Source: Bipalium vagum
Lineage: Eukaryota > Platyhelminthes > Tricladida > Geoplanidae
Reading direction: 5' to 3'
NCBI GenBank assembly: GCA_037834085.1
Contig: JBBMKC010245463.1
Location: 1-20,846, forward strand
Length of the DNA stretch: 20,846 bases
A program made the position numbers and the translations under genes. The notes below the pieces were generated by a model that saw only the letters and a program-made list of their open reading frames with translations, was not told where the DNA came from and did not search any database. This document shows positions 17,695 to 20,846 of the stretch, one piece after another (position 1 is the first letter of the stretch; the number at the start of each line of letters is the position of its first letter).

Positions 17695-19749
17695 ATATCC
17701 TTTTATGAATTTGTTTAATTTTATTTTATTTTAATTTTCGATTGTAAAGTATTTTTAGAAAAACAACCACTTAACATTGATGAAACATATTGGATGGGGG
17801 AAACGTTGGTTTCGTATTTTATAAAACGGTTGTTGCGTTAGGTTTCTCAACAAATGAGGTAGGTGTTTCCAGACGAGTTTTAACATGAGCTTAGTTGTTT
17901 ATTTGAAAGTTTTAAGAGAAGGAATTTTGTTGAAGAAGAAAGGAAGTTCTCTTTCCGGTTCATACTGTAAAGAAAACTCGAATGGAATAAATTTCAATTC
18001 TATGCAAGATTTTGGAGAATATTTTGTAAATTTTTTCTCCACGAAATCTAAGAAATTTTTCAGTGATGAAATAATTATTTTATCTGACTAATGGAAAAAG
18101 ATTATCGATGCAAAAGGTGCATGTGTAATTTAAATGAATATTTTTGCTTTACTTTTTCTGTTCAGTTTCAATTTTTATAAAATACGAAGAAACGAATATA
18201 CCCACCCAATATAGATGTATTTCCAAATGATCATCATGTTAATTCGATATTTAGTATCTAAGTTTTAAAAAATATTTTTCTATTTATCTAAAAGTAACCT
18301 GCACCTAAATCAAAAAGGTTCAGCTTTGTTCTACAATAAATCTATGCGATATGTTTCTCAAATAAAATAGAAAAAACTACATGAATTGAAATATAGAAGT
18401 TTTGTCTCTTTTACATTACTTATCTGGCTTATCGCCAACAGATTACCATTCGTTTAAGTCTGTGCATGCATTTCTTTCCAAACAAAGTTCATGGAAACCA
18501 CTGAGGTATTGACAGTGATATGGTTCATTTTTCCAAATTTTATATCAAGATGGAAAAATAAATCATTATTAGCACAAATGCATTGATAACAATGAAAAAT
18601 ATTTTGATTAATAAAATGTAAATAGTTTTTTATGATTTACTTTTGTTACTAATTAAAAACCAAAATTTCATTGGAGACATAATATTATGTCTTTTAAATG
18701 ATGTAATTTTAACATTAATTCATCAATTGTTTGTTAAAATCTGGCATTATAACTGACATATATAGAAGGGTTCTCGGGTTGTCATCCACTGAAAATTAGC
18801 ATATTTCAATTACTGATATAATCCTAGAACACTTTAGGCAGGAGAATATGTTATATTATAACTCATAAGCATGAATTATTTTTACCCAAATGTCGGCCTA
18901 TTTCCATATAATATTTGATTTATGGCTGGCTATAAGAAAATAACCTGTTTATCTAACCTCTTTATTTAATAATTGTTGAGAAATATAATTTTTGTTTACT
19001 ATTAATTATTTATTGACAAATATGATTTTGTTTTAATGAAATTATGGATTTATGATAATTTTTGTTAATATCATATTAGAAAATATAATAAATAATTTAA
19101 TCATAAATCAATAAAACGATTATGATACTTTTTATTTCTCTTATTTCACGATTAATATAATTTTTGGCAGAAAAAAATTTTAAAAAAACAAATTTTTGGA
19201 ATTATTTTAAGAAAAGTATTATAAAGATTAAAGTCAGGTAGGAAACTATTATGACTTCAAAAAGACATCGATTGAAAAGAGATAATTTAAGACGAAACAT
19301 TAAACTCGGTTTGTCGGAATATTATTCAAACGATTATAACAATTTTAGACTTCCTAAACATTTATTATGGTATTGAGTCGCAATATTTTTCATCTATTTA
19401 TTTATAATTGTTTAAACAAATAGTAAAAATATTATTAGAAAATTCAGTTAAATACTTTATTCTAAAGCAATTAGTTTAATAATTGCAAAATAAGGAAAAT
19501 ATTTCTCCTACTTTAATGAATTTCTTTGACTTTATTCTCAGAGCGAAAACCATTTTTAAAACAAGGTTTTAATATATATTTCTTTTAAAAGAAAATTTTA
19601 TATTAATATTATATATATATACTAAAAATATAAAATTCTCTTTCCCCATAAATAATTAATTTCCTTTTATAATATATTGAAAAATTTATTGATTTTTTTA
19701 TAACAATAATTCATAATCATTATTATTGATCTCTAACTCAATATATTAC
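17695..19749 (+). other. U12-type AT-AC intron (minor spliceosome), 2055 bp
   Basis: The intron starts with ATATCCTTT at 17695-17703, the exact consensus 5' splice site of AT-AC minor introns. It ends TATATTAC at 19749. No GT lies at the exon 1 border and no AG lies at the exon 2 border. A branch-point-like ATCTCTAACT lies at 19729-19738, agreeing with TTCCTTAACT at its TAAC core and at other positions. The presumed branch A at 19736 is 13 nt before the end, inside the 10-16 nt window of minor introns, and there is no polypyrimidine tract. Splicing here joins GG to G, giving Gly, and produces the conserved [15 protein letters not shown] introns are known in voltage-gated sodium and calcium channel genes, so this one is probably ancestral. 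Confidence 0.88.
17790..18209. mobile_element. Mariner-type MITE (420 bp) inserted in the minor intron
   Basis: The left end is TA (17788-17789) then TTGGATGGGG. The right end is CCCACCCAA followed by TA (18210-18211), so read inward it is TTGGGTGGGT. The first nine bases match at eight positions. A 16-bp block, TTCGTATTTTATAAAA, is identical in both arms at the same distance (21 bp) from each end: 17811-17826 and, inverted, 18173-18188. Inverted repeats of about 37 bp, TA flanks and a TTGGGTxGG-like start are the marks of a non-autonomous mariner-derived element. The 68-codon open frame inside it (17885-18091) resembles no transposase I recognise. Confidence 0.7.
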
Positions 19750-19855
19750 GCCATTCGAATATATGGTTTTATTGACAATTCTGGCCAACTGTTGTGTACT
19801 GTCATTGGAAAGACATTTACCAAAAAAAGATAAAACGCCTCTGGCTGAGAAACTG
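19750..19855 (+). CDS. Cav2-type calcium channel alpha-1 subunit, coding exon 2 (segment IS1)
   Basis: This 106-bp exon begins with the single G that completes the Gly codon from exon 1. It then encodes 35 residues: [20 protein letters not shown] (the first transmembrane helix of repeat I) and [15 protein letters not shown] (start of the IS1-IS2 loop). It matches PFEYM(V/I)L.TIIANC(V/I)VLALE.HLP..DKTP..E(R/K)L of Cav2 channels almost residue for residue. From memory, exon 2 of vertebrate CACNA1A has the same 106-bp length and borders. The 5' border follows an AC dinucleotide (minor intron). The 3' border is CTG|GTGGGA at 19855/19856, a plain if not strong GT donor. Small departures are Arg where most Cav2 have Glu or Gln in LE(E/Q)HLP, and CCVLS for C(V/I)VLA. 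The continuation (..TEPYFLGIF..) is not in the window. Confidence 0.88.
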
Positions 19856-20790
19856 GTGGGATCATATTTTAATTAAATATTCAAATTAAAACTTTTATTC
19901 AATTTGAAAATCATTTGCCATATTTATAACAAGAGTCACAGTTTATCTGTTTTTCATTTAAATGAAAATATTAATTAATGAATTTAAAAAAAACTACTGT
20001 GAAAAATTTGATTTCCATAAATTATGATGTTATAAATAATGCAGTGAGAAAAGATTAAAATAAGAAATAGAAAACAGTTTAAATGGAAATAGATATTTAT
20101 TATTTTAATTATTTTTGCAGCTTGACAGTTGATTAATGTAAATGAAAATAAATTGTAATCATTTTAAGTGATTATTATATAATAATTGATTTATTGACAT
20201 ATTACGTTATTAATAATTATAATTCAATATTTTTGTATAATAATATTATTTCAGTTATTAAAAATAAATATTTAAAAATAATTTAATTTTTATTTATATT
20301 TTTATTCCTTAAATTTGTATACTTTAGCAAATTTAATAAAGTGTAATTTTGAAAATTGAAAAATATTATTAATCTCTAAGCCATATGCAACGGGATTATT
20401 ATTTTTACTAGGCAGATTGTCCATAAATTATCATATGTTCTTCAAATATTAATTCATTTTATCATGCCTCAATTGTCATCATGGCATATTTTCCAGTTGG
20501 TTTTATTTAACTTCCATCATATCAGGTGTCCTATTTTTTATTTAGAAATATACGGAAATTTAAATCATTAAAATTTCTCAAAAAGAATTTTTGGAACAAA
20601 TATTTATTTAAGTACTATTTAATGCAAGAAAACAATAAAATGATTTTCATGAGGAAATATACATATAATATTTCGATATATGAATTTTATTTATTTACGC
20701 AATACTTATTTCTTCGATTTTTCTTCCAATTCATCTCAGAAATATAATGTGCTGCGTTCGCCAAAGGCATGACCCAATGATATATAATTT

Positions 20791-20791
<1 letters not shown>
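19856..20791 (+). other. Start of calcium channel intron 2
   Basis: The stretch follows the GTGGGA donor and is extremely AT-rich. No exon with the expected IS2 sequence (YFxGIFCxEA) is present up to the window end, so exon 3 lies further on. The 73-codon open frame at 20526-20747 is low-complexity and lies within the intron. Confidence 0.55.

Positions 20792-20846
<55 letters not shown>
20792..20846. repeat. (TAA)n microsatellite at the window edge
   Basis: About 18 nearly perfect AAT/TAA units run to the last base, so the full length is not known. It lies within intron 2 of the calcium channel gene. Confidence 0.9.

Noticed and set aside
17695-17734. Continuation of the channel exon frame to YPFMNLFNFILF and a stop at 17734
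   Set aside because: The sequence from 17695 is a U12 5' splice site, and the true continuation PFEYMVLL is found in exon 2. The tail is intronic.
17885-18091. 68-codon frame inside the intronic MITE
   Set aside because: No family resemblance, and AT-biased composition. It is more likely accidental within a non-autonomous element.
19251-19376. Short frame beginning MTSKRHRLKRDNLRRNIKLG in the minor intron
   Set aside because: Basic and not obviously low-complexity, but short (41 residues), unmatched and within an intron. Not supported as a gene.
1-20846. CRISPR arrays, operons, phage or plasmid features
   Set aside because: Introns, microsatellites, metazoan channel homology and eukaryotic transposons show nuclear animal DNA. 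No spaced direct repeats were found.
1-20846. tRNA, rRNA or snRNA genes, including U12-class snRNAs
   Set aside because: No cloverleaf box A/box B pattern or recognisable snRNA sequence was seen by eye. A covariance-model scan would be needed to exclude diverged ones.

Overview
This is a very AT-rich eukaryotic nuclear window, probably from an invertebrate. It has long non-coding stretches, microsatellites, many decayed Tc1/mariner-type DNA transposons, and one clear host gene with introns. There is no operon structure and no convincing bacterial gene. The host gene looks like a Cav2-type (P/Q/N-like, cacophony/unc-2) voltage-gated calcium channel alpha-1 subunit. Its wording, together with the low GC and mariner load, made me think of a flatworm, but the species is an inference from memory.

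Layout, left to right. Positions 1-730 hold a decayed Tc1/mariner-superfamily transposase on the minus strand, with a sharp 20-bp palindrome at 42-61. A Tc1-like 3' fragment with its terminal repeat lies at 939-1322. Then comes about 2.8 kb without genes. An exon-like island sits at 4160-4264, a truncated mariner with left terminal repeat at 5066-5820, and a second exon-like island at 6172-6256. A hAT/ZBED-type transposase relic (minus) lies at 7233-8030. A complete but decayed Tc1/mariner-superfamily element with both terminal repeats and TA flanks spans 8526-9697. A nested cluster occupies 10640-12576: an outer minus-strand mariner, a plus-strand mariner 5' fragment inside it, and an LTR-like GC-rich block. 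A coding-like wreck at 14281-15224 is tentatively piggyBac-derived.

The right third (17300 onward) carries the first two coding exons of the calcium channel on the plus strand. Exon 1 (17300-17694) encodes the cytosolic N-terminus. Exon 2 (19750-19855, 106 bp) encodes transmembrane segment IS1. The intron between them does not use GT-AG: it begins ATATCCTTT and ends AC, with a TAAC branch-point-like motif 13 nt before the end. It is therefore a textbook U12-type AT-AC (minor spliceosome) intron. Joining at those sites restores the reading frame exactly. A 420-bp mariner-type MITE with TA flanks has inserted into this minor intron. Exon 3 onward lies outside the window.

The most interesting biology here is a minor-class intron retained in a calcium channel gene of an AT-rich, transposon-laden genome, with a transposon inside that intron. 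I found no novel multi-gene system. The other open points are two orphan exon-like islands, a head-to-head palindrome at the left edge, and the nested mariner cluster.
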